A stretch of DNA of 64,000 bases from an uncultured Clostridia bacterium (GCA_934757825.1 CAKVLP010000002.1:310001-374000); one strand, 5' to 3'; shown: positions 52,099 through 61,204, counted from the first letter of the stretch. Made by a program: numbers and translations. Notes: a model not told the origin generated them from the sequence alone.

Positions 52099-53315
52099 TG
52101 TTCCACCTCCAAAACCAAATCCCCTTTAACAAGAGTTTTGTCAACATCAAAAGTAAGCATTTCGCCAGGCAATCCCGCTAGAATGTATTTTTTTGCAATG
52201 ATAAGGTCACCTTGTTTTAGCAAAATGTTTTTCTTCACAACCTTGGTGCGAAGTCGGAATTTGAGTGTTGCAGTGCCCTTTTCGTGGCGAATAAAGTTGG
52301 GCAACACATACGAGATTAAATTGCCCGCAGTCACGGTGGACATCTTCACTTTTTTGCAACCATTTTTAACATACTCAGACGCCGATTTGCCCGCAACAAA
52401 CGACTCGTTTGTAACATTGTCCACAAGGTCGTGAACATGCAAGAAGTTTCCGCACGCAAACACACCATCGGACTGGGTTTGAAGCAAGTCGTCGATAAAA
52501 GTGCTTTTGGTCGCCCTATTAAACGGCAAGTATTCCACCAAATCGCGCTCAGGCGTTAGTCCAACCGACAAAATCAAGCAGTCGCACGGCAAAAACTTCC
52601 TTGTTTCGGGGATTTTGCGGTAGTTTTCGTCAACCTGCCCATAATACACACCCTTTATTCTATCCTTGCCCACAACCTCGAAAATCGTGGTTCGAAGAAG
52701 TAGCGGAATTTTAAAATCGTCCAAGCACTGAGTTATGTTTCGCCTTAGCCCGCTTGGAGTGGAATTGATTTCGAAAACAGCCTTGACTGACGCGCCTTCA
52801 AGGGTTAGCCTTCGCGCCATAATAAGCCCAATATCGCCACTGCCCAAAATTACAACATTTTTGCCCGGCAATTTGCCGTAGATATTTACAAGTTTTTGAG
52901 CGCAACCAGCCGTCAATACTCCCGCTGGTCTAGAACCTACAAGGGAGATATTTGCTGGCGTTCGCTCCCTACAACCCATAGCCAAAACAACCGCATTCGC
53001 TTCGATTGTCTGCACGCCGTTTTCGCTTGTAACAGTGACAGTTTTGCCTTCGACCTTAGTTACAAAAGTGTTTAGCAAAACCTTGATGTTTTTATTTGCT
53101 GATATTTTATTTATAAACCTATTCGCGTATTCGGGACCAGTAAGTTCCTCGCCAAAATAGTGAAGCCCAAAGCCATTGTGAATACACTGCCTTAGTATTC
53201 CGCCAAGAAATGCGTTACGCTCAACAATCGTGCATTTTGTACCGTTTTCGGCACAACCTAGTGCGGCTGCCATTCCAGCAGGCCCGCCACCTATTATCAA
53301 AACATCGGTTTTCAT
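52095..53315 (-). CDS. FAD/NAD(P)-dependent oxidoreductase of the glycerol-3-phosphate module
   Basis: The 406-aa flavoprotein has the dinucleotide-binding GGGPAGMAAALGCAENG at the N-terminus, a second GSGDIGLIMARRL and the FAD-contact GVFACGNF near the C-terminus. It resembles the glycerol-3-phosphate dehydrogenase subunit (GlpB-like) that passes electrons onward. Its start overlaps the preceding gene by 4 bp and its stop overlaps DUF1667, so all three are coupled. Confidence 0.9.
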   Translation of the reverse strand: MKTDVLIIGGGPAGMAAALGCAENGTKCTIVERNAFLGGILRQCIHNGFGLHYFGEELTGPEYANRFINKISANKNIKVLLNTFVTKVEGKTVTVTSENGVQTIEANAVVLAMGCRERTPANISLVGSRPAGVLTAGCAQKLVNIYGKLPGKNVVILGSGDIGLIMARRLTLEGASVKAVFEINSTPSGLRRNITQCLDDFKIPLLLRTTIFEVVGKDRIKGVYYGQVDENYRKIPETRKFLPCDCLILSVGLTPERDLVEYLPFNRATKSTFIDDLLQTQSDGVFACGNFLHVHDLVDNVTNESFVAGKSASEYVKNGCKKVKMSTVTAGNLISYVLPNFIRHEKGTATLKFRLRTKVVKKNILLKQGDLIIAKKYILAGLPGEMLTFDVDKTLVKGDLVLEVEQ

Positions 53316-54736
53316 CTATCGTAGCCTCCTTTAACATCGGTAACAATCCACTTGCTTTCTTGACCATCTTTTTTAATGTCGTCAAACGCGCATTTGTTCT
53401 CTTTTGCCAATATTTTAATCACTTTGTCTAGGCAAAATCCGCCTTGACAGCGACCCATTCCCGGCCTTACTCGCCTTTTCACTCCGTCGGTTGTGGTGCA
53501 CCTTAGCGGGCGATTTATTGCATCTATTATCTCGCCTTCGCTTATGTTTTCACACTTACAAACTATCCTGCCATAACTTGGATTTTTCTTAATGAGTTTT
53601 GTTTTTTCCTTGACGGAGAGTTGATTTAATATTAAATATGGAGTGATTTTTTTTGTCCTAACTTCTGGGTTAAATTGAAGTCCCAAAAGCCCAATTACAT
53701 ATTTTGCTATTGCCGGCGCGCTACTTAGACCTGGCGAGCAAATGCCAGCCAAATTGACCACATCTTTTACCTTTTTACTCCTTTCAATTACAAAGTCATC
53801 ACCAACAATTGTCCTAACACCTGAAAAATTTCGAATGTTTTTGCTAAGGTCAACATTTGAGATAAGTCTTTTGCATTTTTCGCGGATTTCGTTTAGCCCT
53901 GCGTCAGTTGTAAGTGGCTCGTCGTCACTTTCATATGAAGTCGGACCTACAAGGATATTTCCGTCCACAGTAGGCGTGATAAGTATCCCCTTACTATGCG
54001 CATCTGGCAATGGGAAAATTGTGGATTTTACAAGGTCTCTCTCGCTATGGTCCAACACAAAATATTCTCCGCGCTTAAACACAAGTTTGTACTTTTCGGA
54101 GCCAATAAGTTTTGCCATATCGTTGTAACCTGCACCACAAGCATTTACTAGCCTCTTTGCCTTTATGGTCTTTTTGCCATCGGTTATTTCAAAGCAGTCA
54201 GACTTTGTTATGCACTTAGTGTCAAAATTAAGTTCCACTTTTCCGCCGTTTACTACGCCTTCTTCCGCAAGCGTAATTGTAAGCAAAAAGGGATTTACAA
54301 TGTACGACGATGGTGCAAAAAGCCCGCACGTCACATCATCGGAAACGTTGGGAATAGCCTTTTTTAGCGCGGATTTATTTAAGTATTTTAAGTCGTCAAC
54401 ACCATTTAGTTTACCGCGATTTAGCAGTTCTCTAACCGCGTCCTCGTTGTTGCCGATTACAAAAGCGCCAATTTTTTTAAGCGACACGCCAAGCCTCGAA
54501 CATAGTTCGGGGAACATAAGATTGCCTTCCACATTAAAACGCGCCTTAAACGTGCCTGGTTTTGCGTCAAACCCAGCGTGAATAATTGCCGAGTTGGCTT
54601 TGCTTGTGCCCACACATACATCGGTGCCCCTTTCAATCAAAACGGCATTATATCCGCTTTTAACTAACCCATTAAAGATGCAAGTGCCTATCACGCCTCC
54701 GCCAAAAACTGCAACATCAAATATTTTATTTTCCAT
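53312..54736 (-). CDS. Glycerol-3-phosphate dehydrogenase-like FAD enzyme with BFD-like domain
   Basis: The 474-aa product has an N-terminal FAD site, VFGGGVIGTCIFNGL, with SAIIHAGFDAKPGT and GPTSYESDDEPL in the DAO domain, then a C-terminal (2Fe-2S)-binding BFD-like part, CKCENISEGEI ... GMGRCQGGFC. It oxidises glycerol-3-phosphate to dihydroxyacetone phosphate with the GlpB-like partner downstream. The ATG at 54736 has GGAGAG upstream; a start four codons earlier has none. It is divergent from glpK. Confidence 0.9.
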   Translation of the reverse strand: MENKIFDVAVFGGGVIGTCIFNGLVKSGYNAVLIERGTDVCVGTSKANSAIIHAGFDAKPGTFKARFNVEGNLMFPELCSRLGVSLKKIGAFVIGNNEDAVRELLNRGKLNGVDDLKYLNKSALKKAIPNVSDDVTCGLFAPSSYIVNPFLLTITLAEEGVVNGGKVELNFDTKCITKSDCFEITDGKKTIKAKRLVNACGAGYNDMAKLIGSEKYKLVFKRGEYFVLDHSERDLVKSTIFPLPDAHSKGILITPTVDGNILVGPTSYESDDEPLTTDAGLNEIREKCKRLISNVDLSKNIRNFSGVRTIVGDDFVIERSKKVKDVVNLAGICSPGLSSAPAIAKYVIGLLGLQFNPEVRTKKITPYLILNQLSVKEKTKLIKKNPSYGRIVCKCENISEGEIIDAINRPLRCTTTDGVKRRVRPGMGRCQGGFCLDKVIKILAKENKCAFDDIKKDGQESKWIVTDVKGGYDR

Positions 54737-54756
54737 ATCACTCTCCATTTAATTTT

Positions 54757-54785
54757 ATTATAGGAAGTATTTTAATTTTAGTCAA
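54757..54785 (-). promoter_or_regulatory. Promoter of the glycerol-3-phosphate dehydrogenase operon
   Basis: TTGACT, exactly 17 bp, TATAAT. Confidence 0.75.
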
Positions 54786-54904
54786 ATATAATGCCATATA
54801 GTATAAAATTTTAAAATTCAACAGATGTATTTAATTTGATGACGAAATTGTTTTTTAAAAAGAATAAATTGTGATATTATATATTATATACAGGGGGAAC
54901 TATT

Positions 54905-56353
54905 ATGAGATATATCATAGGTTTGGACGAAGGAACAACAAGTGCAAGGAGTGTTTTGTTTGACACAAAAACAAACAAGATTGTCGCCACTGCAAATCAA
55001 AAATTCAAGCAACATTTCCCAAAGCCAGGCTGGGTGGAACAAAATCCTAAGGACATAGCAAAAGCGCAATTTGCGACATTAAAGCAGGTATTAACTGGGA
55101 TAAACCCAAAAGATGTAATCGGCATTGGCATTACAAACCAGCGCGAAACAGTTATTGCGTGGAACAAAAAGACCGGCGAGCCAATTTACAACGCAATTGT
55201 ATGGCAATGTCGCAGAACAAGCAGACAGATTGCCAACCTAAGCGCACACGCAAAAAAAGTTATTAAAAGCAAAACAGGGTTAATCCCCGACGCATATTTT
55301 AGCGCGACCAAAATGAAGTGGATATTAGACAACGTGCCAGGGGCTAAAAAACTTGCAGACGACGGCAATCTATATTTTGGAAACGTAAACACATATTTGG
55401 CATATTTAATGACGGGCGAATTTGTAACCGACACCACCAACGCAAGCCGAACCATGCTATTTAACATAAATACCCTAACTTGGGACGAATGGCTATTAAA
55501 ACTATTTGGCATTCCGGCAAGCACGCTTCCAAAAATTGTAAGTTGCGACCACATTGTGGGCAAGTGCAAGGATTTTTACGATATTCCGCTTTGTGCGATG
55601 ATTGGCGACCAACAGTCTAGCCTATTCGGGCAAAGTTGCGTGACGACAGGCTCATCAAAAACCACCTACGGAACAGGAAGTTTTACGCTAGTTAACACCG
55701 GAAACAAGGTCGTAAATGAAGGAAAGTTATTATCAACAGTCGCCTACACCATCGGAAAAACCACACATTATGCGATTGAGGGAAGCGTTTATAGCGCGTG
55801 CAGTGCTATCGAATGGCTTAAAAACGATTTAGGGCTATTTGAAAGTTATGACGAAATTGACTTTTTGGCACGTTCACTCGACTCAAACGACAATGTATAT
55901 TTTGTTCCCGCATTCACGGGTCTTGGCGCTCCTTACTGGGACAGCAACGCAAAAACCACAATTGTCGGGTTAACGTATGGTTGTAGCAAAGCACACATTG
56001 CGCGCGGGATTTTGGAGAGTATGGCATACAACACCAAGGCAATTCTTGACCAACTAAAAGGCGTAAAATTAAACAGCCTTAAAGTTGATGGCGGTGGTAG
56101 CAAAAACGTATTTTTGACACAATTTTTGGCAGATTTGACGGGCAAAGAGGTTTTACTGGGCGCTAGCAGTGAAGCGACAGCAATGGGCGCGATATATATG
56201 GCGGGTGTTGCGACCGGGACATACAAACTAAGCGACATCAAAAATATGTACAAGCCTGAAAAATTGTACAAGCCTGCCCTTGACCCAAAACTAGCAAAAA
56301 CATATTACAACAAATGGAAAAAGGCTGTTTCGCTAAGCCTTAAAGGAGTGTAA
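54905..56353 (+). CDS. glpK: Glycerol kinase
   Basis: Phosphorylates glycerol to glycerol-3-phosphate. The 482-aa FGGY-family product opens with GLDEGTTSARSVLFD, has ITNQRETVIAWNKKTGEP, GDQQSSLFGQ, and the signature DGGGSKNVFLTQFLADLTG. It is upstream of an acylglycerol lipase gene with one base between, and divergent from the dehydrogenase operon, so it completes glycerol catabolism. A CAGGGGG site precedes the ATG. Confidence 0.95.
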   Translation: MRYIIGLDEGTTSARSVLFDTKTNKIVATANQKFKQHFPKPGWVEQNPKDIAKAQFATLKQVLTGINPKDVIGIGITNQRETVIAWNKKTGEPIYNAIVWQCRRTSRQIANLSAHAKKVIKSKTGLIPDAYFSATKMKWILDNVPGAKKLADDGNLYFGNVNTYLAYLMTGEFVTDTTNASRTMLFNINTLTWDEWLLKLFGIPASTLPKIVSCDHIVGKCKDFYDIPLCAMIGDQQSSLFGQSCVTTGSSKTTYGTGSFTLVNTGNKVVNEGKLLSTVAYTIGKTTHYAIEGSVYSACSAIEWLKNDLGLFESYDEIDFLARSLDSNDNVYFVPAFTGLGAPYWDSNAKTTIVGLTYGCSKAHIARGILESMAYNTKAILDQLKGVKLNSLKVDGGGSKNVFLTQFLADLTGKEVLLGASSEATAMGAIYMAGVATGTYKLSDIKNMYKPEKLYKPALDPKLAKTYYNKWKKAVSLSLKGV

Positions 56354-56354
56354 A

Positions 56355-57233
56355 ATGAAACAAAAACAGATTTTCTCTTTTGACAACTCACCCATTCAAC
56401 TAAATATATATGACGACGTGAAAAATCCTAAGGGTTGTATCCAACTAATACACGGAATGCAGGAGCATTGCGGAAGATATGAACACGTTGCTAAGTTTTT
56501 TAACGACAACGGCTACATTGTATTTACTTACAATCAGCGCGGACACGGCGAGGAAGCAGTTAAAGCAAATATGGCAGGCAGAGGCACAAACGACATTTAC
56601 AGCGAGTGCGTGAAAGATGCAATTGCGGTGTCTGAGTTTATATCCAACAACTACCCATATCCTCTTATCGTTTACGGGCATTCATTTGGAAGCCTAGTAA
56701 CGCAAAAGTACATTCAAGAATGCCACATCGCAAAGAAAGTAATTTTGTCGGGCACGGCAAACGGAAGCGATGCTGTGTTTGGATTGGGAAGAGTTATGAC
56801 AGGACTAATGTCAATTTTTGGCAAGCACCGCCCTGCCACACTTATTGAAAAAATGTCGTTTGGAAACTACACAAAACAATTCGACGATAAAAACTGGTTA
56901 TCGAGAGACAAAAAAGTGGACGACGCGTTTAAAGCCGACCCACTATGCGGAATTCCGTTCCCCGTTAGTTTTTACAGAAGTTTGTTTAGAAACCTAGGAA
57001 AACTTAATAAAAACATTTCAAAAATAGCCAAAGACACGCAAATTTTGATAATAAGCGGAGCGCGCGACCCTCTTGGACGAAACGGCAAGGGCGTTACAAA
57101 ACTACACAAACTTATGCTAAAAAGGGGCATAAACGCAACAATTAAACTATATCCAGAGTGTCGTCATGAACTTCACAACGAGTTAAACAAAGAAGAAGTC
57201 TTTAACGATGTGTTGGGATTTATAGAGAAGTAA
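56355..57233 (+). CDS. Alpha/beta hydrolase, monoacylglycerol lipase-like
   Basis: The 292-aa serine hydrolase has the oxyanion IHGMQEHCGRY, the nucleophile elbow GHSFGS (Ser near residue 116), an aspartate in ISGARDPLG and the catalytic histidine in CRHELHNE, matching monoacylglycerol lipase type. It starts 1 bp after glpK. Glycerol released from acylglycerols would feed the kinase directly; this coupling is inferred from the operon. A long paired hairpin terminator follows. Confidence 0.85.
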   Translation: MKQKQIFSFDNSPIQLNIYDDVKNPKGCIQLIHGMQEHCGRYEHVAKFFNDNGYIVFTYNQRGHGEEAVKANMAGRGTNDIYSECVKDAIAVSEFISNNYPYPLIVYGHSFGSLVTQKYIQECHIAKKVILSGTANGSDAVFGLGRVMTGLMSIFGKHRPATLIEKMSFGNYTKQFDDKNWLSRDKKVDDAFKADPLCGIPFPVSFYRSLFRNLGKLNKNISKIAKDTQILIISGARDPLGRNGKGVTKLHKLMLKRGINATIKLYPECRHELHNELNKEEVFNDVLGFIEK

Positions 57234-57295
57234 AAAAAGATGATGCGATTTTGAAGTGACCACATAGGGTCACTTCTTTTTGCATCATCTTTTTA
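57233..57295. terminator. Two-tier bidirectional terminator
   Basis: Outer stem AAAAAGATGATGC / GCATCATCTTTTT encloses an inner stem GAAGTGACC / GGGTCACTTC. It includes the stop codon of the minus-strand esterase. Confidence 0.85.
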
Positions 57296-58166
57296 TTTCC
57301 TTTAACACTATTTTTGTAGCGTCCTCTGCCTCGGGTGTCGGCATAAGGATAAAGCAATGGCACATTCCTTCGTATTCGTGAAAGTTTATCTTGTTTCCTT
57401 GTTCGCTTGCCAAAGTTTGCAGTTTTTTAGCGTCAGGATAAAGCAAGTCGTTGGTGCCGATTATTAGCGTCATATCGGTTTTGGTTAGGTCGCCCCAAAT
57501 AGGATTTGCTATCACATTTTTCTCCTCGCCTTTACTCCAAATCTCGCCCAACATATGTAGACCGTGTTTCGATAGCATTCGGTCGGCTTTCTGAATTACG
57601 TCGGACTCGGGATTTTGCGTGTAAGTATCCACCCATGGCGACAACATAATAGTTTTTATTCTCTTTTCGGTTTTATTCTTAACCTGCTGAGACATTGTTA
57701 GCGCAAGTCCTCCACCCGCGCTATCGCCCATAAATATAACCTCCTCAACCGCGTTGTTTTTAAGGAAACTATTGTATAATTTTTTGCACGCTTCAAAGCA
57801 ATCATCGCAAGTATATTTAGGCATTCTAGGGTAAATCGGAAAAACCACACAAACATCGCTTTTTAGTAGCAATGTTTCCACAAAACGCCAGTGCATTATG
57901 GTTGGTCTTGAAATGTACGCCCCGCCGTGATAGTAAAAAATGGTTTTCTTGCAGTTTTTGCGGTTTAGGACGTAATAGCGCATTCCTCCCACAATCATCT
58001 TTTCAACAGTAACCAAACTACTAAACGGATAGATTAGTCTATATGGCTTTTCGTTGTCTTTTTCCTTCTTTTGAAGCCATTTTTCGAATGCGCTCTTACT
58101 ATCGTACATCTTTCGATTGTTGAATTTGCCAATTATTGCGTCTACGACTTCACTTGAAAAACTCAT
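57285..58166 (-). CDS. Alpha/beta hydrolase (hormone-sensitive lipase-like esterase)
   Basis: The 293-aa product has the HSL motifs: YYHGGAYI (oxyanion HGG), GDSAGGGLA with the catalytic Ser, an aspartate in GTNDLLYPD, and the C-terminal His in GMCHCFILM. Acts on short acyl esters. The ATG at 58166 has AGAGGA 6 bp upstream; the earlier ATG two codons before does not. It sits between the glycerol module and the immunity array. Confidence 0.88.
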   Translation of the reverse strand: MSFSSEVVDAIIGKFNNRKMYDSKSAFEKWLQKKEKDNEKPYRLIYPFSSLVTVEKMIVGGMRYYVLNRKNCKKTIFYYHGGAYISRPTIMHWRFVETLLLKSDVCVVFPIYPRMPKYTCDDCFEACKKLYNSFLKNNAVEEVIFMGDSAGGGLALTMSQQVKNKTEKRIKTIMLSPWVDTYTQNPESDVIQKADRMLSKHGLHMLGEIWSKGEEKNVIANPIWGDLTKTDMTLIIGTNDLLYPDAKKLQTLASEQGNKINFHEYEGMCHCFILMPTPEAEDATKIVLKEIKR

Positions 58167-58204
58167 ACTCATTCCTCTACAACATTTTTCAGATTATATC
58201 ATAA

Positions 58205-58236
58205 AACAAAAAATAGCGCCAACTTCTAACGCTATC
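58205..58236 (-). terminator. Terminator after the last immunity-array gene
   Basis: ATAGCG / CGCTAT stem, T run on the minus strand, 9 bp after the stop. Sequence resembles the hairpins at 60102 and 61167. Confidence 0.75.
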
Positions 58237-58249
58237 TTTTTTTCAAACA

Positions 58250-58660
58250 TCAATATGTTCCTTTTAGTTTTTCTTGAATTCTATCTCTTTTGTCGTAGAA
58301 TTCTTCGGGCAAACGATATGTACGCTCGTATTCTACAAGCATAAATAATATTTGCCTTTGCGTTGAGTCCAATTCTTCAAATCCCTTTTTTTCGAAAATT
58401 TCGTCCCAAGTAAATTTTTCGCCTGTTTTTATTTTAGTTAAAGTTGGCTTTAATGGCGACAATTCCTCATAGATGACTTGTGAATAGGTTGTTAGGTCAA
58501 AATTGTCTGATTTATCAATTGCTTCTTCTAGTTTTCTTTGGAATTTGGGATTTCCACCAGAGCGTTCCAACTTAAACTCTGCCGAATATGTGTCCATTCT
58601 TTTTTTATTAGACTTTTCGTGCATCGCTTTTATTTTCGGATATTTATCATATTTAAACAC
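58250..58660 (-). CDS. Candidate immunity protein, family A copy 3
   Basis: This 136-aa protein is a paralogue of those at 59607 and 61211 (shared YPKIKAMHEKS-type opening, RLPEEFYDKRDR tail). Its last 22 residues are identical to those of the 61211 copy, yet the DNA carries synonymous changes, so the sequence is under selection. GTG start with AAGGAG 8 bp upstream. No domain recognised; small, soluble and charged. Predicted partner of a toxin on context only. Confidence 0.75.
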   Translation of the reverse strand: MFKYDKYPKIKAMHEKSNKKRMDTYSAEFKLERSGGNPKFQRKLEEAIDKSDNFDLTTYSQVIYEELSPLKPTLTKIKTGEKFTWDEIFEKKGFEELDSTQRQILFMLVEYERTYRLPEEFYDKRDRIQEKLKGTY

Positions 58661-58671
58661 ATCTCGTCTCC

Positions 58672-59064
58672 TTACAAACTTTTATGTTTATCATAATATT
58701 CCGCTGGGAGTTTCCAGCCCCACGCATTTTCTACAATATTAACAAGGCTTTTTCTTTGCGTTGCATCAAGTTTTTCAAAATCGGAATACAGAACATCAAA
58801 CTCTTGTTTTTGTTTTGTTCCCCTGTTCATTAGAATTAGTTTTTTGCCACGAAAGCAATCATAAACCGCTTTTGCGTAAGTTGTCGCTGTAAATTCTCTC
58901 TCATCGTCCAAAACTTTTATTAGGTCGGCTTGTGTGCACTCGCCATTTTCAAGTTTTGCCTCATAATCATATGATAAATCGGACAAAGCCATTAACTTCC
59001 TATGACACTCCGCCAATGAGGGGTATTCATCAAACTTAAATTTTTTTCCAAAAATATATTTCAT
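58672..59064 (-). CDS. Candidate immunity protein, family B copy 2
   Basis: The 130-aa product opens MKYIFGKKFKFDEYPSLAECH and ends GWKLPAEYYDK. It is a clear paralogue of the 60718 gene (FGKxFKFxDYPxLxECH, YAxxVYxxFxGKKLxLMxRxTK, TQRKxLxNIVExxWGxKLPAEYY). More weakly it matches family A, sharing the Y-x-LP-xE-(F/Y)-Y tail. No known domain recognised. An AAGGG site precedes the ATG. Confidence 0.75.
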   Translation of the reverse strand: MKYIFGKKFKFDEYPSLAECHRKLMALSDLSYDYEAKLENGECTQADLIKVLDDEREFTATTYAKAVYDCFRGKKLILMNRGTKQKQEFDVLYSDFEKLDATQRKSLVNIVENAWGWKLPAEYYDKHKSL

Positions 59065-59111
59065 ATTAGTTTCCCTTAAAATTATTTTAATCGTTTAGAA
59101 ATGTGAATTTA

Positions 59112-59540
59112 TTACACGACTAGATTGTGTTTTTCTAGATATTTGTTAATTGCAAAAAGCGGAGATGTTGGTGCCGTATTTGGCATTTTTGAGGCTTTAA
59201 TAATTTTTTCGACGGTATTAAATTTTTCGTACCAACTCATCGCATTATTGAATGTATCCTCCATATTTTTGCCATACAACATTCGCGCCTCTACGTTCCA
59301 GTCACTCGACGCCAATCGCAAACCCTCTTCGGCAAAATTAACACCAATGTTGAGATAAAAACTATCGTCGCCAAATTGCGAATTTTGCACATTAAACATA
59401 TGAATCAGAGTGCCATCACTTTTGTACCATGTCTGTTTTGTCTTTTTAAAACCCTGCTCTTTAAAGCGGTCTTTAAAATAATCTAACATTGTTTCCTTAG
59501 TGGCACACTCGTCCTTTTTAGGGTCACCATCAACAACCAT
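59112..59540 (-). CDS. DUF4304-like protein in the immunity array
   Basis: The 142-aa product has FKEQGFKKTKQTWYKSDGTL and FNVQNSQFGDDSFYLNIGVNF, patterns of DUF4304, a family often found as immunity or toxin-neighbour proteins. No ribosome site precedes the chosen ATG; a start 17 codons later (MLDYFKDRF, AAGGA upstream at 59489) is a real alternative. It lies between family B and family A genes. Confidence 0.72.
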   Translation of the reverse strand: MVVDGDPKKDECATKETMLDYFKDRFKEQGFKKTKQTWYKSDGTLIHMFNVQNSQFGDDSFYLNIGVNFAEEGLRLASSDWNVEARMLYGKNMEDTFNNAMSWYEKFNTVEKIIKASKMPNTAPTSPLFAINKYLEKHNLVV

Positions 59541-59606
59541 AATTTGCGTGTTTGCATAATTTTTTATCGTTTTCGTATATCCCCCTCAAAGCAAAAATCA
59601 CAAAAA

Positions 59607-60041
59607 TCACTTTCGCTTTTTCAAAAATTTTTCTAAATCCTTTTTCTTTTGTTCTTCAAACCAATCTCGCTCGTCATAATACTTATCGGGCAAACGATAT
59701 GGACGCTCATATTCAACAAGCATAAACAAAGTTTTCCTTTGTATCTCATTTAATTCATCAAATACTTTACTCTCAAAGTATTCTTCCCAGTTTACCTTTT
59801 CACCAGTTTTTATTTTGGTTAGAATTGGCTTTAATGGCGACAATTCCTCATAGATAACTTGCGAATAAGTTGTTAGATCAAAGTTTTTTGATCTATCCGC
59901 AGATTCTTCAAGTTTCCTTTGGAAATTGGGATTTCCACCAGAGCACTCCAACTTAAACTCTGCCGAATAAGTATCAGCCGTCTTCTTTCTAGACTTTTCG
60001 TGCATTGCCTTAATTTTTGGAAATTGATCAAACTTAAACAT
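59607..60041 (-). CDS. Candidate immunity protein, family A copy 2
   Basis: The 144-aa product opens MFKFDQFPKIKAMHEKS and shares most of its middle with copy 3 (TYSAEFKL-SGGNP, NFDLTTYSQVIYEELSPLKP). It carries a longer lysine-rich tail. The ATG at 60041 has AGGA upstream; an earlier methionine adds five lysine/arginine residues. It has its own promoter with an extended -10 (TGATATAAT, 60061-60066). Function unknown. Confidence 0.75.
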   Translation of the reverse strand: MFKFDQFPKIKAMHEKSRKKTADTYSAEFKLECSGGNPNFQRKLEESADRSKNFDLTTYSQVIYEELSPLKPILTKIKTGEKVNWEEYFESKVFDELNEIQRKTLFMLVEYERPYRLPDKYYDERDWFEEQKKKDLEKFLKKRK

Positions 60042-60060
60042 TTTTCTTTTCCTCATTATG

Positions 60061-60089
60061 ATTATATCATTTTTGTGTTCTATTTCATA
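60061..60089 (-). promoter_or_regulatory. Promoter of the second immunity cassette
   Basis: Extended -10 TGATATAAT and weak -35 TATGAA at 17 bp. The surrounding 50 bp match the region at 61128-61180 (see findings). Confidence 0.6.
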
Positions 60090-60101
60090 ACGATTTATAG
60101 T

Positions 60102-60135
60102 AAAAAAGATAGCGCCAAACGGTACTATCTTTTTT
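60102..60135 (-). terminator. Terminator after the Imm11-like gene
   Basis: AAAAAAGATAG / CTATCTTTTTT stem, 12-nt loop. Confidence 0.75.
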
Positions 60136-60139
60136 GGGG

Positions 60140-60697
60140 TTATTTTATTTTAACATTCCCTTTACTGGAAGTTTTGTATTGCAAAAAATCCACGCCCGTA
60201 ACTTTCTCTTTCTTTAACATTGCCTGAAGACGCTGAGAAACGACAATTCTTTTATCAGTTTCTTTTGTCCTAAATATATCTAACGAGTTAGTTTTGGTTT
60301 CTAACACTGCCGGCGACGCATAATAATCGTTTATCACACCCGGAAGTATAGCCGATTCGGATTTGTCTACAGCACCAGTAAGCACAGGAATGTAGTTTAA
60401 GCAAAAGTATTCGTACGTCTTTTTACCTTTGACTAAGTCAACTGGGAAATATTGTAGTCCAGTGCAGTTTGTGCTTAAAACAACATTTAAAAACTTTTTG
60501 CTTACCAATGGCAAAACCACACTTTGCCAGTCCATTATGTCAACATCATCGGAAATGTTTAAAACTTTTTTCTCAACTTTGGAGCACGACAAATCAAGCC
60601 CTTCTTCCAATTGGTCGATACTCATACCAAAATCGGTATCGCAAATATGCAATGGTTGTTTATCATCTTCGTGCTCTATTATCCCAAAATATTTCAT
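60140..60697 (-). CDS. Imm11-family (DUF1629-like) immunity protein
   Basis: The 185-aa product shows the Imm11 C-terminal pattern: DIFRTKETDKRIVVSQRLQ followed by GVDFLQYK. This family neutralises nuclease-type polymorphic toxins. The ATG at 60697 has AAGGTGG upstream. It follows family B copy 1 by 20 bp. The toxin at 61615 could be its partner or it may be kept against a related toxin from a rival. Confidence 0.75.
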   Translation of the reverse strand: MKYFGIIEHEDDKQPLHICDTDFGMSIDQLEEGLDLSCSKVEKKVLNISDDVDIMDWQSVVLPLVSKKFLNVVLSTNCTGLQYFPVDLVKGKKTYEYFCLNYIPVLTGAVDKSESAILPGVINDYYASPAVLETKTNSLDIFRTKETDKRIVVSQRLQAMLKKEKVTGVDFLQYKTSSKGNVKIK

Positions 60698-60717
60698 ATT
60701 TTCCACCTTAGGCTTAT

Positions 60718-61101
60718 TTATTTGCCATAATACTCTGCTGGCAATTTATAACCCCAGTCATTCTCAACTATATTTGTTAGGCATTTACGCTGGGTAGAAT
60801 TCAAATCCTTTATATCGCAAGCAAACATCTCATCAAAGGCCTTTTTATCTTTCGTTTTTCTGTCCATCAAAACAAGTTTTTTTCCAATAAACGTTTTGTA
60901 AACTTCTTCCGCATAAGTTCCTTTGCCGTATGCATCAACTTCGTCTAAGGCCTTGCTCCATTCCTCTTTTGTGCCAACCCCATTGTCAAACGATTCTTCT
61001 GCTTCGTATGCCAAATCAACAAGTCGTTCGTATTCATTGTGACACTCCAACAAATTAGGATAATCCTTAAACTTAAATTCCTTTCCAAATACAAATTTCA
61101 T
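60718..61101 (-). CDS. Candidate immunity protein, family B copy 1
   Basis: The 127-aa product opens MKFVFGKEFKFKDYPNLLECH and ends GYKLPAEYYGK; paralogue of the 58672 gene. It is first in a cassette with Imm11, behind a promoter (61128-61156) with an extended -10, and has AAAGGA before the ATG. No domain recognised. Confidence 0.75.
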   Translation of the reverse strand: MKFVFGKEFKFKDYPNLLECHNEYERLVDLAYEAEESFDNGVGTKEEWSKALDEVDAYGKGTYAEEVYKTFIGKKLVLMDRKTKDKKAFDEMFACDIKDLNSTQRKCLTNIVENDWGYKLPAEYYGK

Positions 61102-61127
61102 ACTATTTTCCTTTTTACTATGTTTTT

Positions 61128-61156
61128 ATTATATCATTTTTAAGTCGAATCTCATA
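61128..61156 (-). promoter_or_regulatory. Promoter of the first separate immunity cassette
   Basis: Extended -10 TGATATAAT and -35-like TATGAG at 17 bp, next to a terminator. Confidence 0.6.
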
Positions 61157-61166
61157 GCGAATTAAC

Positions 61167-61204
61167 AAAAAATAGAGATAGTGCAATAGTACACTATCTC
61201 TATT
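61167..61204 (-). terminator. Terminator after the toxin-immunity pair
   Basis: AATAGAGATAGTG / CACTATCTCTATT stem with T run on the minus strand, 6 bp after the 61211 gene. Confidence 0.82.
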
